The position numbers were made by a program, and so were the translations under genes. The notes under the pieces are model-generated. The model did no database searches and had not been told where the DNA came from. It worked only from the letters and a program-made list of their open reading frames with translations. Shown here in pieces: positions 32,101 through 40,580 of a stretch of 64,000 nucleotides of DNA (position 1 is its first letter; every line of letters begins with the position of its first letter). Source of the stretch: JABFRZ01 sp964631945 (GTDB lineage Bacteria > Planctomycetota > UBA1135 > GCA-002686595); the NCBI GenBank assembly GCA_964631945.1, contig CAZWAY010000014.1, forward strand, positions 1-64,000, read 5' to 3'.

Positions 32101-33198
32101 CTAGTCCGGTCGCGCGGCCACGCTCCAGGCCGAGACCAGCGCGCGCGCGCTGGCGTCCCAGCTGAAGCGCGCGGCCCACGCGGCGTGTTCGTCCAGCGTG
32201 GCCGCGTCGCTGGCGAGCGCGGTTCGCAGCGCGCGCGCGCAGCCGGCGGCGTCGTCGGGCGCGAAGCGCGGCACGCCGGGGCCGGCCACCTCGGGCAGGG
32301 CACCCGCGTCGGCGATGGCGAGCGGCGCGCGCGCGCGCTGGGCCTCCAGCACGCCGATCCCGAAGCCCTCCAGGCGCGAGGGGATCACGACCGCGGCGCA
32401 GCGCGCGTAGAGGCCGGCCAGTTCCGGCTCGGGCACGGGTCCGAGGAAACGCACGCGCGCCGCGAGCCCGAGGGCCTGAGCGCGCGCGCGCAGGCGCGCC
32501 TCCTCGTCGTCCTTGGCGGCGCCGGCCAGCTCGAGATCGGGCAAGCCCGGGTCGGCCGCCAGGGCCGCCAGCAGCAGCTCCAGGTTCTTGCGCGGCTCGA
32601 GGTGTCCGACGTGCAGCAGCGCCGCCCCCGGCGCGCGCGCACGCGGCAGGACGGGCAGGTGATCGCCCGCGTTCGGGACCACGAATACCTGGCGCGGCTG
32701 GAAGCGCGCCGCGAGCTCGGCGCGGACGGTCTCGCTGACCGTGAGCACGGCGCGCGCCGCGCGCACGGCGGCGCCGATCACGCTGCGCGCGAAGAAGCGC
32801 CGCGAGAAGGGCGTGTGCGCGAGGGCCAGCGCGCGCAGGTCGTGCAGCGTGAGCGTGAACGGCGCCCCGAGCGCGCGCGGCGCGGGCAGGTGGGCCGTGT
32901 GCACCAGATCGAACGGCCGGCCGCGCGCGCGCGCCTCCGCCAGCGCGCGTCGCAGGGCCGCGCCCTCGCGCGCGGCACGCGCCAGCGGTGGGCCGCTCGG
33001 CACGTCGCTGGCCAGGCGCTCGATGCCCTCGCCCAGCTCCAGCGCGAGCCCATCGCGACCCACCAAGAGCGCCAGGCCGCCGCCCGACGCCTGCAGGAGC
33101 CGCGCCGCACGCGGCAGGAGTTCCTGGTTGTGCCGGCGCACGCCGCCCGGGCCCTGGGCCAGCGGCGCGGCCGCGACCAGCACGCGCGGCGCGCTCAC
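32101..33198 (-). CDS. Family 4-type glycosyltransferase
   Basis: The 365-residue GT-B glycosyltransferase has the donor-binding Ex7E motif in RLEGFGIGVLEAQ and the earlier HVGHLEPRKNLELLLAAL segment typical of GT4 enzymes. N-terminal GPGGVRRHNQELLPR is the acceptor-side glycine loop. It starts with GTG overlapping the stop of the upstream glycosyltransferase by 4 bases (GTGA), so the two form an operon read leftward. They probably add successive sugars to a surface glycan. Acceptor and donor sugars cannot be read from sequence. Confidence 0.88.
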   Translation of the reverse strand: MSAPRVLVAAAPLAQGPGGVRRHNQELLPRAARLLQASGGGLALLVGRDGLALELGEGIERLASDVPSGPPLARAAREGAALRRALAEARARGRPFDLVHTAHLPAPRALGAPFTLTLHDLRALALAHTPFSRRFFARSVIGAAVRAARAVLTVSETVRAELAARFQPRQVFVVPNAGDHLPVLPRARAPGAALLHVGHLEPRKNLELLLAALAADPGLPDLELAGAAKDDEEARLRARAQALGLAARVRFLGPVPEPELAGLYARCAAVVIPSRLEGFGIGVLEAQRARAPLAIADAGALPEVAGPGVPRFAPDDAAGCARALRTALASDAATLDEHAAWAARFSWDASARALVSAWSVAARPD

Positions 33199-34238
33199 GC
33201 CAGCTCTCGCCACAGCGCCGCGACCTGCCTGGCCGCGGCGTCCCAGCTGAACTCGCGCGCGCGTTCGAGCCCGCGCGCGCGCAGCTCGGCCCGCTCCACG
33301 CGCGCGCGCTCCAGCCCGTCCGCGACCGAGCCCGGCGAGCGCGCATCGACCACGATCCCGGCCGCGCCCGCGACCTCGGCCTGGGCGCTCGCGCGCGGGA
33401 CGAGCACCGGCGTGGCGCAGGCCATGGCCTCCAGCACCGGCAGGCCGAAGCCCTCCGAGTGCGAGAGCACGGGCACCGCGCGCGCGAGCCGGTACAGCGC
33501 GGGCAGGTCGGCCTCGGCCACCTCGTCGAGCATCGTCACCCAGCGCGCGAGGCCGAGCTTCGAGGCCAGGCCGAGGTCGCTGCGCAGCTGCGGGCTGTCG
33601 CCGCCGGTCACAAGCACCCGCAGCGGCTCGGCCCCGCGTTGCTTGCGCTCCGCCAGCGCGTACAGCAGCGTCGCCAGGTTCTTCTTGGGGCGCACGGCGC
33701 CCGGACAGAACACGAAGGGCTCCTCGCCCAGGCGGTAGCGCGTCAGCGCGGCCTCGTCCACGACCCCGGGCGGCGGTTCGGCGCGGAAGGAATCGTCCAC
33801 GCCCCACGGCACGACGCGGATCCGGTTGCGCCGGACCAGCGCGCCGCGCGCGAGATCTGCGGCCACGTGCGCGCTCGGGCACACCACGCGCGCCGCGCGC
33901 AGGGAGCCGAGCGCGGCCCACAGGTAGTGCGCGGCGTCGGCGTTCTCGCGCACGCCGTGGCGCCAGGGCAGCTCGTGCACGGTCTGCACCCGCGCGCCCT
34001 TCCCGCGCCAGGGAAAGGCCGAGGTGAAGGAGTGCAGCCCCGCCAGCCCGAGCTCGCCCACCGCGCGCGGTAGCTCGCGCCGGCGCCAGCGGCGCAGGTC
34101 GGTCCCACGCGCGGGAGCCAGGCGCACGACCTCGAGCTCCGCGCGCCGCTCCAGGGCCTCCACCAGGCTGCGCACGACCCGTTCGAGCCCGCGTGAATGC
34201 GGGTGGGTGAGGGCCGAGGTATCGAAGCCGACACGCAT
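33195..34238 (-). CDS. Family 4-type glycosyltransferase
   Basis: The 347-residue enzyme has SEGFGLPVLEAMA (Ex7E) and CPGAVRPKKNLATLLYAL, both GT4 signatures, and N-terminal HPHSRGLERVVRSLVEAL. It belongs to the mannosyltransferase-like group that uses nucleotide sugars. The frame is open far upstream through other genes; the ATG at 34238 was chosen because it aligns with family N-termini (MRVGFDTSALTHP) and has a TACCCT box 12 bases ahead. It is the first gene of the two-gene operon. Confidence 0.88.
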   Translation of the reverse strand: MRVGFDTSALTHPHSRGLERVVRSLVEALERRAELEVVRLAPARGTDLRRWRRRELPRAVGELGLAGLHSFTSAFPWRGKGARVQTVHELPWRHGVRENADAAHYLWAALGSLRAARVVCPSAHVAADLARGALVRRNRIRVVPWGVDDSFRAEPPPGVVDEAALTRYRLGEEPFVFCPGAVRPKKNLATLLYALAERKQRGAEPLRVLVTGGDSPQLRSDLGLASKLGLARWVTMLDEVAEADLPALYRLARAVPVLSHSEGFGLPVLEAMACATPVLVPRASAQAEVAGAAGIVVDARSPGSVADGLERARVERAELRARGLERAREFSWDAAARQVAALWRELA

Positions 34239-34250
34239 GTGCTGGGCCGC

Positions 34251-34256
34251 AGGGTA
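34251..34256 (-). promoter_or_regulatory. TACCCT -10 box, 12 bases before a glycosyltransferase gene
   Basis: Minus strand TACCCT followed by gcggcccagcac and ATG, with no ribosome site. Confidence 0.42.
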
Positions 34257-34364
34257 GCGAGGGCGGCGACCGGGACCACGGTCGATCCCGGCGGGGAGAA
34301 TCCGGCCGGCGCGATCGCGGGTGGGACCTGGACTCTCCCGATTCGACGCCGGAGAATCGCGGGC

Positions 34365-34826
34365 GTGAGGGGGAAGCCGTGCGTGCTGTTCCTGTGCGTC
34401 GCGAACTCCTCGCGTAGCCAGATGGCCGAGGGCTGGCTGCGGCACCTGACGCGCCAGCGCGTGCAGGCGCTTTCCGCCGGCACCCATCCGAGCGCGGTCC
34501 ATCCGCTGGCCGTGCGCGTCATGGCCGAGGTCGGCGTGGACCTCTCGCGCCACACGGCCGATCCCCTGGGCGCGCACCTCGAGGATCCGCCGCACCTGGT
34601 GATCGCGGTGTGCAGCGCGGCCGCCGCGTGCTGTCCGACCCTGCCGGGACGCCTGCCGATGCTCTCGTGGCCGTTCGAGGAGCCGGGTGCGCAGCGCGGC
34701 GGCGAGCTCGAGCTCCTGCGCGCCTTCCGCGCCACGCGCGATGCGCTCGCCCAGCGCCTCACGGCCTGGATCGAGTGCGGCTACCCCGGGCTGCCGGCCG
34801 AGGCCCTGGCCCTGTTCGCGCGCTGA
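34365..34826 (+). CDS. Low-molecular-weight phosphatase / thioredoxin-type arsenate reductase-like protein
   Basis: The 153-residue protein has the P-loop C-x5-R (C11 to R17 in CVANSSRSQ), shared by LMW tyrosine phosphatases and thioredoxin-coupled ArsC. The later segment VCSAAAACCPTLPGR supplies the cysteines used by ArsC as a redox relay, favouring arsenate reductase. The usual acid loop DP appears as WPFEEP, with Glu in place of Asp, so activity needs checking. Start GTG at 34365 has GGAG about 10 bases upstream. It interrupts the glycan cluster on the opposite strand and its last 46 bases overlap the LPS-kinase-like gene. Confidence 0.75.
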   Translation: MRGKPCVLFLCVANSSRSQMAEGWLRHLTRQRVQALSAGTHPSAVHPLAVRVMAEVGVDLSRHTADPLGAHLEDPPHLVIAVCSAAAACCPTLPGRLPMLSWPFEEPGAQRGGELELLRAFRATRDALAQRLTAWIECGYPGLPAEALALFAR

Positions 34827-35569
34827 CGCAGGCGCCGCGCCGCGCGCCGCCACAGCTCGCGGGCCTCGGGGCCGAGGCGCGCCGTGCTCGTGTAGGCCGC
34901 CAGGAAGCGCGCCGCGTCGCCACGCGTGACGCCATGGGCGCGCGCCGAACCGAACAGCGCCGCCAGGTCCTTGATGCGCCAGCGCGCGCGCGCCGGGGAG
35001 CTCGGCCGTGCACGGTGCAGGTCCAGCAGGAAGAGTTCGAAGTCCCCGCCCGGCGCGCGGCGCAGGAAGACGTGGTCGAGGTACAGGTCGCGGTGCGCCA
35101 GCCCGGCCGCGTGCAGGCGCGCGACGAGCAGGCCCAGGCGGCGCGCCAGTTCCCGACGGAAGCGCGTATCGAGTGATGCGCCGTGCGCGAGTCGCGCGCT
35201 CAGGCGCTCGGCGCCCTGCAGTTCCTCGGTCACCACGAACGAGCGCCGCGCGGCCGGGTTCGCGCCCAGCACGCCCCATGCCGCCAGCGCCGGGGCCGGG
35301 ATCGCCAGCGCGGCGCAGCGCTCGAGCGCGCGCACCTCGGGCGTCGCGTCGACCACCGCGCGCTTGGCCTGCAGCCAGTTCTTCGCGATCTCGCCCCAGC
35401 CCACCCCGGCGTGCGTCTTGACGTAGAAGCGCAGCCCGCCGCGCTCGAAGGCGGCCGTGCGCCGCGCGCCGTCGCGGCTCTGCTTCACGGTGCGCTGCCC
35501 GAGCGCGAGGAAGTCCTCGAAGGCCAGGGCGCCGAACAGCGCGCGCAGGTCGGGGCGGATCCAGATCAT
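34781..35569 (-). CDS. waaP: LPS core heptose kinase-like (WaaP/InaA) protein
   Basis: The 262-residue protein has the protein-kinase-like catalytic loop HRDLYLDHVFL and a metal loop DLHRAR, plus the N-terminal lysine in FYVKTHAGVGWGEIAKNW, as in WaaP and related lipopolysaccharide kinases (Kdo/WaaP family). These phosphorylate core sugars of LPS, stiffening the outer membrane. Its ATG overlaps the stop of the WaaG-like glycosyltransferase by 4 bases, and waaG-waaP are neighbours in Gram-negative LPS core operons, which supports both assignments. Its end overlaps the plus-strand ArsC-like gene by 46 bases. Confidence 0.85.
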   Translation of the reverse strand: MIWIRPDLRALFGALAFEDFLALGQRTVKQSRDGARRTAAFERGGLRFYVKTHAGVGWGEIAKNWLQAKRAVVDATPEVRALERCAALAIPAPALAAWGVLGANPAARRSFVVTEELQGAERLSARLAHGASLDTRFRRELARRLGLLVARLHAAGLAHRDLYLDHVFLRRAPGGDFELFLLDLHRARPSSPARARWRIKDLAALFGSARAHGVTRGDAARFLAAYTSTARLGPEARELWRRAARRLRQRANRARASAGSPG

Positions 35570-36726
35570 CGCAGCACGGGCGCACTGGTCGGGCCCACGC
35601 CGTGCGGCGAGCGTCGCGCGTGCGCGACGCGCTCCAGCACCGCGAGCGCGAGGGCGGTGCGCGCGGCCATCGGGAATGCCTGCGCGAAGCCGCGCCCGTT
35701 CCGGCCGAGTTCGGCGCGCCGGTCGTCGTCCGCGAGCAGCGCCGCGCTGACCCGCGCGAGCTCGCGCGCTTCGAATGGGCGCGCGAGCACGTGTCCGGCG
35801 CGCGCCGCGGCGACCAGCGGCGCGAAGCCGCACTCGGCCGAGCACACCACCGGAACGCCCTGGGACAGCGCCTCGAGCAGCACCGTGCCGGTGTTCTCCT
35901 CGCGCGCCGGGTGCAGCAGGAGATCGGCCGCGCGGTACGCCCCGAGCACCTCGCCCTGGCCGCCCACGAAGCGCACGCGCGCCGCCAGGCCGAGCGCGCG
36001 CGCCTGGCGCTCGAAGCGCGCGCGCCGCCCGGCGCCGAGCACGACGAGCCAGGTGCGTGCGCCGAGGCCGGGCGCGAAGCCGGCCAGGGCCGCCAGGGTG
36101 CGATCGAGGCCCTTGCGCGCGAAGTCCGAGCCCACCGCAAGCAGCACGCGCGCGTCGGCCGGGATCCCGAGCTCGGCGCGCAGCTCGGGCGCGCGCGTCG
36201 CGCCCGCGGCCAGGAACTCCGCGCGCAGCCCGGGCGGCAGGACGTGCAGGCGTTCCAGCGGCGTCCCGTGGTGCTCGCGGTAGCGTTGTCGCTCACGCTC
36301 GCACTGCACCAGGATCTCGCTCGCGGCTCCCGGCGCGGCCAGGGCCCGCTCCTGTTCCGCGCGCCAGCGTCGATTGGCGAGCGCGAAGGGCCCGGGCCGC
36401 GGGCGCGTCGCCGCCAGGCACGGGTCGGCCGCATAGAAGACGTCCACGCCTCCGATGCGATTGAAGCCCAGCACCACGTCGGGTCGGTCGTCGCCCTCGA
36501 GCGCGCGCCACAGGGCCCGGGCGAAGGCGCGCTCCACACCGACGTTCGTCCAGGCGCGCAGCGCGAGCTCGTGCACCTCGATCCCTTGCGGGCGCGCGCC
36601 CAGCCAGGCGCGCGTGAACACGCGCACGCGGTGCCCGCGCGCGCGCGCGGCCTCCAGCAGCTCGAGCGCGTTGCGCTCCAGGCCGCCGAAGGGCGTGAAG
36701 CGGTAGAGGCAAGCGACGAGGTGCAT
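35566..36726 (-). CDS. waaG: LPS core glucosyltransferase I-like (WaaG) protein
   Basis: The 386-residue GT4 enzyme has the WaaG-like signatures GGLERNALELLEAARA near the N-terminus and GFNRIGGVDVFYAADPC in the middle, and Ex7E in EENTGTVLLEALSQ. WaaG adds the first glucose to the inner core heptose of lipid A. It is directly coupled to the WaaP-like kinase gene. A TATCCT box is 15 bases before the ATG. The pair implies an LPS-like outer envelope with a conserved core, which is notable if the host is a planctomycete. Confidence 0.87.
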   Translation of the reverse strand: MHLVACLYRFTPFGGLERNALELLEAARARGHRVRVFTRAWLGARPQGIEVHELALRAWTNVGVERAFARALWRALEGDDRPDVVLGFNRIGGVDVFYAADPCLAATRPRPGPFALANRRWRAEQERALAAPGAASEILVQCERERQRYREHHGTPLERLHVLPPGLRAEFLAAGATRAPELRAELGIPADARVLLAVGSDFARKGLDRTLAALAGFAPGLGARTWLVVLGAGRRARFERQARALGLAARVRFVGGQGEVLGAYRAADLLLHPAREENTGTVLLEALSQGVPVVCSAECGFAPLVAAARAGHVLARPFEARELARVSAALLADDDRRAELGRNGRGFAQAFPMAARTALALAVLERVAHARRSPHGVGPTSAPVLR

Positions 36727-36741
36727 GCGGGCGGGGAGGCC

Positions 36742-36747
36742 AGGATA
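36742..36747 (-). promoter_or_regulatory. TATCCT -10 box, 15 bases before waaG
   Basis: Minus strand TATCCT; the gap gives an expected leader of about 9 bases, too short for a usual ribosome site. Confidence 0.38.
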
Positions 36748-36781
36748 GTCTCGCCGCGCGCGCGCGGCGGCGCGAGCCCGG

Positions 36782-37945
36782 CTACAGCGAGCGGCGCAGC
36801 TTGTGGACCTCGTCCGCGATCGGCTCGCTGGCCTTCTGGTAGGCGAGCAGGGTCTGGCGCGCGGTCTCGCGCCAGGTGAACTGGCGCGCGCGCAGCTTGC
36901 CCTTGGCCACGAGTTCGGCGTGGAAATCGCGCTCGGTCAAGAGGCGCCGCGCGGCCTCGAAGATGCGCTCGGGGTCGCTGGGCTCGACGTACCAGGCGGC
37001 GTCGCCGCACACCTCGGGCAAGGCCGTGATCGAGCTCGTCACGACCGGCGTGCCGGCCACCATGGCCTCGAGCGGCGGCAGCCCGAAGCCCTCGCCCAGG
37101 GACGCGAACAGGAACAGGTCCGCCTGGGCATAGAGCCGGGGGAGCTCGTGCTCGGCGACGTCGCGGCGCCACTCGACGCGCGCGGCGGCGGGCGAGCGCG
37201 CCAGCGCGCGCTCGAAGTGCTCGCAGCCGTGGCCGCGCGGGCCGGCCACGACCCAGCGGTGGGGCAGACCCTCCTGCACCAGGCGCTCGAAGGCCGCCAG
37301 CATGCGCACGTGGTTCTTGCGGTTGTCGACGCGCGAGACGGTGAGCACGTACGGCTCGCGCGCGGGCGGGAAGCCCCCGGGTGGCAGGCCGCGCGCGATG
37401 TGGTCGCAGCCGAGCGGCGTGACCGTGATCTGCGAGGGCCACACCCCGAAGTGCAGCACGACTTCGGCTCCGACGAACTCGCTCGGCACCAGGATGCGCC
37501 GCGCGCGCGTGGCCAGCTCGCGCGCCTGGGCCGCCATGCGCTCGGCCGCGCGCTCGTCCACGTAGTCGGCGCCCTTCAGGTACAGGCAATCGTGGATCGT
37601 GGCCACCTCCAGCGCGGAGCGCACCGCCAGGCGCGAGTACTGCGTGTGGTGGTAGACCTCGCAGCCGCCCACCAGATCGTCGACGCCCTTGCCCAGGCGC
37701 GCGAGCAGCCACGGCAGCGCGCGCGAGGGCCAGCGCAGGCGCAGCAGCTCGGGGCGCGGCCCGCCGCTCTCCACGTGCAGGCCCAGCTCGGCCGGCGTGA
37801 AGCGTGCCTTCGCCAGGGTGTAGCCGAACAGCCCGAGGTTGCCGCCGAAGTGGTGCTCCAGCAGCCCGCGCACGAGCTCGCGCACGTAGCGTCCGATGCC
37901 CTCGCCGTTGACCAGGGCGGGGCGGTAGTCGAGGCCGACGCGCAT
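36782..37945 (-). CDS. Family 4-type glycosyltransferase
   Basis: The 387-residue enzyme has a GT4 core: LTVSRVDNRKNHVRMLAAF and LGEGFGLPPLEAMVAGTPV (Ex7E). N-terminal NGEGIGRYVRELVRGLLEHH is the acceptor glycine loop, and HHTQYSRLAVRS plus TIHDC lie in the middle. It resembles mannosyl- or rhamnosyl-transferases of O-antigen or exopolysaccharide clusters. The gene is monocistronic-looking: a TACCCT box is 10 bases upstream and the waaG gene begins 55 bases after its end. Sugar specificity is not readable. Confidence 0.88.
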   Translation of the reverse strand: MRVGLDYRPALVNGEGIGRYVRELVRGLLEHHFGGNLGLFGYTLAKARFTPAELGLHVESGGPRPELLRLRWPSRALPWLLARLGKGVDDLVGGCEVYHHTQYSRLAVRSALEVATIHDCLYLKGADYVDERAAERMAAQARELATRARRILVPSEFVGAEVVLHFGVWPSQITVTPLGCDHIARGLPPGGFPPAREPYVLTVSRVDNRKNHVRMLAAFERLVQEGLPHRWVVAGPRGHGCEHFERALARSPAAARVEWRRDVAEHELPRLYAQADLFLFASLGEGFGLPPLEAMVAGTPVVTSSITALPEVCGDAAWYVEPSDPERIFEAARRLLTERDFHAELVAKGKLRARQFTWRETARQTLLAYQKASEPIADEVHKLRRSL

Positions 37946-37955
37946 GGGGGCGCAG

Positions 37956-37961
37956 AGGGTA
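37956..37961 (-). promoter_or_regulatory. TACCCT -10 box, 10 bases before a glycosyltransferase gene
   Basis: Minus strand TACCCT, then ctgcgccccc, then ATG. Confidence 0.45.
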
Positions 37962-37973
37962 GGCGCGCGCGGG

Positions 37974-39362
37974 CTAGGGAACCAGGAGCGGCGCGAGCCA
38001 CACCCGGGATGCGAGGGCGGCCAGCCCGAACGCCGCCGGGCCGAGCAGGAAGCGCGCGGGCGAACGGAACGGGTGCACGCCCAGGCCGCGCAGCACCCAC
38101 GCCGCCGCCAGCGCGACCGTGCCCTCGGTCACGAGCGTCATGAGCGCGGCGCCCTCGGCGCCGAGGCGCGGCACGCAGAGCGCGTTGCCCGCCAGGTTGA
38201 CGGCGAGCGCAAGCACCGCCACGCCCAGCGCCGCGCGCATGCGGCCGGCCGCGATCACGGCGGTCAGCAGGACCGAGCCCGGCGCGACCGCGAGCAGCGC
38301 GAGCAGCAGCCAGGCCAGGCTGGCCCCGCCCGCCTCGAAGCCGGGGCCGTAGGCCAGGCGCATCAGCTCGCGGCTCCAGGGCACGAGCGCGCCCGCGCCC
38401 AGCGAGGCCGCCACGAACAGCGGCAGCGCGAGACGCGCCGCCGCCGGCCCGAGCGCACCGGCGGCGTGCCGGCGCGCCAGCCACGGCAGGGACGAAGTAG
38501 TCGCGAAGGCCGCGAAGCCCGCCAGCCACAGGAAGGCCCGCACCGCCGCGTTGTAGCGTCCGAGCTCCTCCGGACCCGCGAGCGCGCGCACGAACAGGTT
38601 GTCGGCGTAGAAGTAGGCCTGCTGCACGAGTCCGAGCACGGCGAGCGGCAGCGCGCTGGCCAGCATCCCGCGCAGCGCGGCCGCATCCGGCGCCGGCGCG
38701 CGCGGCGGCAGGTGCGCGCGCGCCACGAAGTGCAGTGCCAGGTTGCCGAGCGCCAGGCTGGCCGAGTGCGCCAGCAGGAACGGGCCGAAGCCGAGGCCCG
38801 CGCGCGTCGCCAGCGCCAGCACCAGCGCGAGCCGCAGCGTGCTGCCGAGCGCGCGCAGGAAGAGCGGCCGGCCCCAGGCGATGTCGCGCTGGAACACCAC
38901 GGCCGACAGCTCGGGCACGCGCGCGAGCGGGCCCAGGGCCGCGGCCAGCACCCAGCCGAGCTCGGGCTCGCGCGCCCAGCCGGCCGCGAGGCCCACCAGC
39001 AGCGCCGCGAGCAACGCCATTCCCGCGCGCACGCGCCGGCCGGCCGCCAGCGCGGCCGCGAAGGCCGGCGGATCGGCGGCCCCACGCTGCACCACCACGC
39101 TCGAGGTGCCCCCGTCCACGAGCACGTCGAGGAACGCCAGCACCGCCACCCAGAAGGTGAAGCGCCCGAACTCGGCCGGCGCCAGCGTGCGCGCCAGCAC
39201 GGCCAGGGTCAGCAGGGTGCACAGCGCACCCCACTGGCGTGTCAGGGCCGAGAGCGCGGTCGCGCCCCACACGCGCCGCGGCACGCCGCGCTCGGCCGGG
39301 GCCGCGGGCAAGGGCGCGGCCTGGGGAACGGGGTCTGGGCCGGCCACGGACACAGGGGACAT
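37974..39362 (-). CDS. Polysaccharide flippase (Wzx/MATE-like)
   Basis: The protein has about 12 hydrophobic segments spread over 462 residues. The pattern RTLAPAEFGRFTFWVAVLAFLDVLVDGG near the start is typical of the oligosaccharide flippase family (polysaccharide biosynthesis protein), including the LxxxEFG motif of Wzx proteins. It should flip lipid-linked sugar units across the cytoplasmic membrane. The ATG at 39362 was chosen over a TTG at 39383 that would add seven residues. It lies beside the glycosyltransferase genes, supporting an O-antigen or exopolysaccharide role. Confidence 0.82.
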   Translation of the reverse strand: MSPVSVAGPDPVPQAAPLPAAPAERGVPRRVWGATALSALTRQWGALCTLLTLAVLARTLAPAEFGRFTFWVAVLAFLDVLVDGGTSSVVVQRGAADPPAFAAALAAGRRVRAGMALLAALLVGLAAGWAREPELGWVLAAALGPLARVPELSAVVFQRDIAWGRPLFLRALGSTLRLALVLALATRAGLGFGPFLLAHSASLALGNLALHFVARAHLPPRAPAPDAAALRGMLASALPLAVLGLVQQAYFYADNLFVRALAGPEELGRYNAAVRAFLWLAGFAAFATTSSLPWLARRHAAGALGPAAARLALPLFVAASLGAGALVPWSRELMRLAYGPGFEAGGASLAWLLLALLAVAPGSVLLTAVIAAGRMRAALGVAVLALAVNLAGNALCVPRLGAEGAALMTLVTEGTVALAAAWVLRGLGVHPFRSPARFLLGPAAFGLAALASRVWLAPLLVP

Positions 39363-39456
39363 CGGAGGGGGGCTCGGGAGCAAGTCGGAGCGCGGCCCTG
39401 CCGCCGGCCGCGGGCGCCGGCTATCCGCCCGCTGCCGGCGCGCGTCCGCGCGCGGG

Positions 39457-40485
39457 CTACCGCGCCGTTCCGAGCGCCAGGGCCAGGCGCTTCGCCACCA
39501 CCGCCGTGAACTCGCGCGTGCCCAGCGTGCCGCCGATGTCGGCCGTCTTCTCGCCCGCCGCGATCGCGTCGCGGATCGCGGCGCGCAGCGCGCGGCCCGC
39601 CTCGCGCTCGCCCACGTGGCGCAGCAGCGAGGCGAACGAGAGCAGCGCCGCGCTCGGGTTGGCCACGTCCTTGCCGGCGATGTCGGGCGCCGTGCCGCCG
39701 GCCGGGTCGAACATCGCCAGGCGCACGCGACCGTTGGGCTCGAACGAGTACGAGGCGCTGTCGCCCAGCCCGATCGAGCCGATCAGGCCGCAGGCCATGT
39801 CCGAGAGGAAGTCGCCGTACTCGTTCGGACACACGATCACCTGGTAGCGCTCCGGGTGCAGGATGATCCCCGCCAGCAGGGCATCGAACAGCTCGCGCCG
39901 GTAGGGGATGCCCGGGTAGTTGCGCGCGATGTCGTCGCACTGGTCCTCGAACAGGCCGTCGGCCGCGCGCTGGATGGTCCACTTGCTGGTCGAGACCACG
40001 CTGGTCCCGCGCTCGCTCGCCAGGCGGAAGGCGAACTGGGCCGCGTGGCGCGCGGGCACGCGCTCGATCACGCGCAGGGCCACGGCCGACTCGGTGCCGA
40101 TGCGCATGCCGCGGTCGGAATACGTGCCGCCGGTGGCGATGCGCACCACGTCGATGTCCAGCGTGCGCTTGAAGTTGTTCTCGACGCCCGCGAAGGTCAT
40201 CACCGGGCGGTGGATGACCGAGAAGTTGAAGAACTCGCGCAGGACCTTGTTGGGGCTCTCGTCCTCGGTCGTGGTCGGGTACTTGAGCGCGACCTGGTGC
40301 TCGCTCATGGCGTGCTTCACGCGCTCGTAGATCTCGTGCTTGTGGCGCGTGCGGCTCGCGAGCGAGAGGTCGATCTCGCGGAACTCCAGCTGGAAGGGCA
40401 GCGCGGGAAGGAGCGCGTGCACGCTGGCGGAGAGCTCGGGAGAGATGCCATCGCCGAGGATCTCGACGACCGAGTAGTGCTTCAT
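39457..40485 (-). CDS. Divergent isocitrate/isopropylmalate dehydrogenase family protein
   Basis: The 342-residue protein has the family signature NEYGDFLSDMACGLIGSIGLG, with metal-binding Asp residues, and FDPAGGTAPDIAGKDVANP near the C-terminus. But the usual N-terminal pieces differ: GDGISPE replaces GDGIGPE, and the segment KYPTTTEDESPNKVLREFFNFSVIHRPV stands where RKKLDLYANVRPV-like sequence with three substrate arginines is expected. The ENTEGEYSG motif is replaced by GGTYSDRGM. Substrate specificity therefore probably differs from Icd and LeuB. It has its own 58-base leader and is divergent from the acetyltransferase gene. Confidence 0.82.
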   Translation of the reverse strand: MKHYSVVEILGDGISPELSASVHALLPALPFQLEFREIDLSLASRTRHKHEIYERVKHAMSEHQVALKYPTTTEDESPNKVLREFFNFSVIHRPVMTFAGVENNFKRTLDIDVVRIATGGTYSDRGMRIGTESAVALRVIERVPARHAAQFAFRLASERGTSVVSTSKWTIQRAADGLFEDQCDDIARNYPGIPYRRELFDALLAGIILHPERYQVIVCPNEYGDFLSDMACGLIGSIGLGDSASYSFEPNGRVRLAMFDPAGGTAPDIAGKDVANPSAALLSFASLLRHVGEREAGRALRAAIRDAIAAGEKTADIGGTLGTREFTAVVAKRLALALGTAR

Positions 40486-40542
40486 GCGGAGCGGGACCGG
40501 CGCGGGGCGGGATTCGGTTCGGAGCCGTGTCGACGAAACCCC

Positions 40543-40549
40543 TAGGATA
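40543..40549. promoter_or_regulatory. Overlapping divergent -10 boxes (TAGGAT / TATCCT)
   Basis: The near-palindrome ctaggatag gives TAGGAT on the plus strand (40543-40548), facing the acetyltransferase gene, and TATCCT on the minus strand (40549-40544), facing the dehydrogenase gene. Both would give leaders of some 30-55 bases. Confidence 0.4.
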
Positions 40550-40580
40550 GCGCGCCCGGTCCGAGCCGGGAGCACAGGCG

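Noticed and set aside
33195..37712. Open frame of about 1500 codons through the glycosyltransferase cluster
   Set aside because: It crosses several well-supported genes in other frames. Only the part 33195-34238 encodes a glycosyltransferase.
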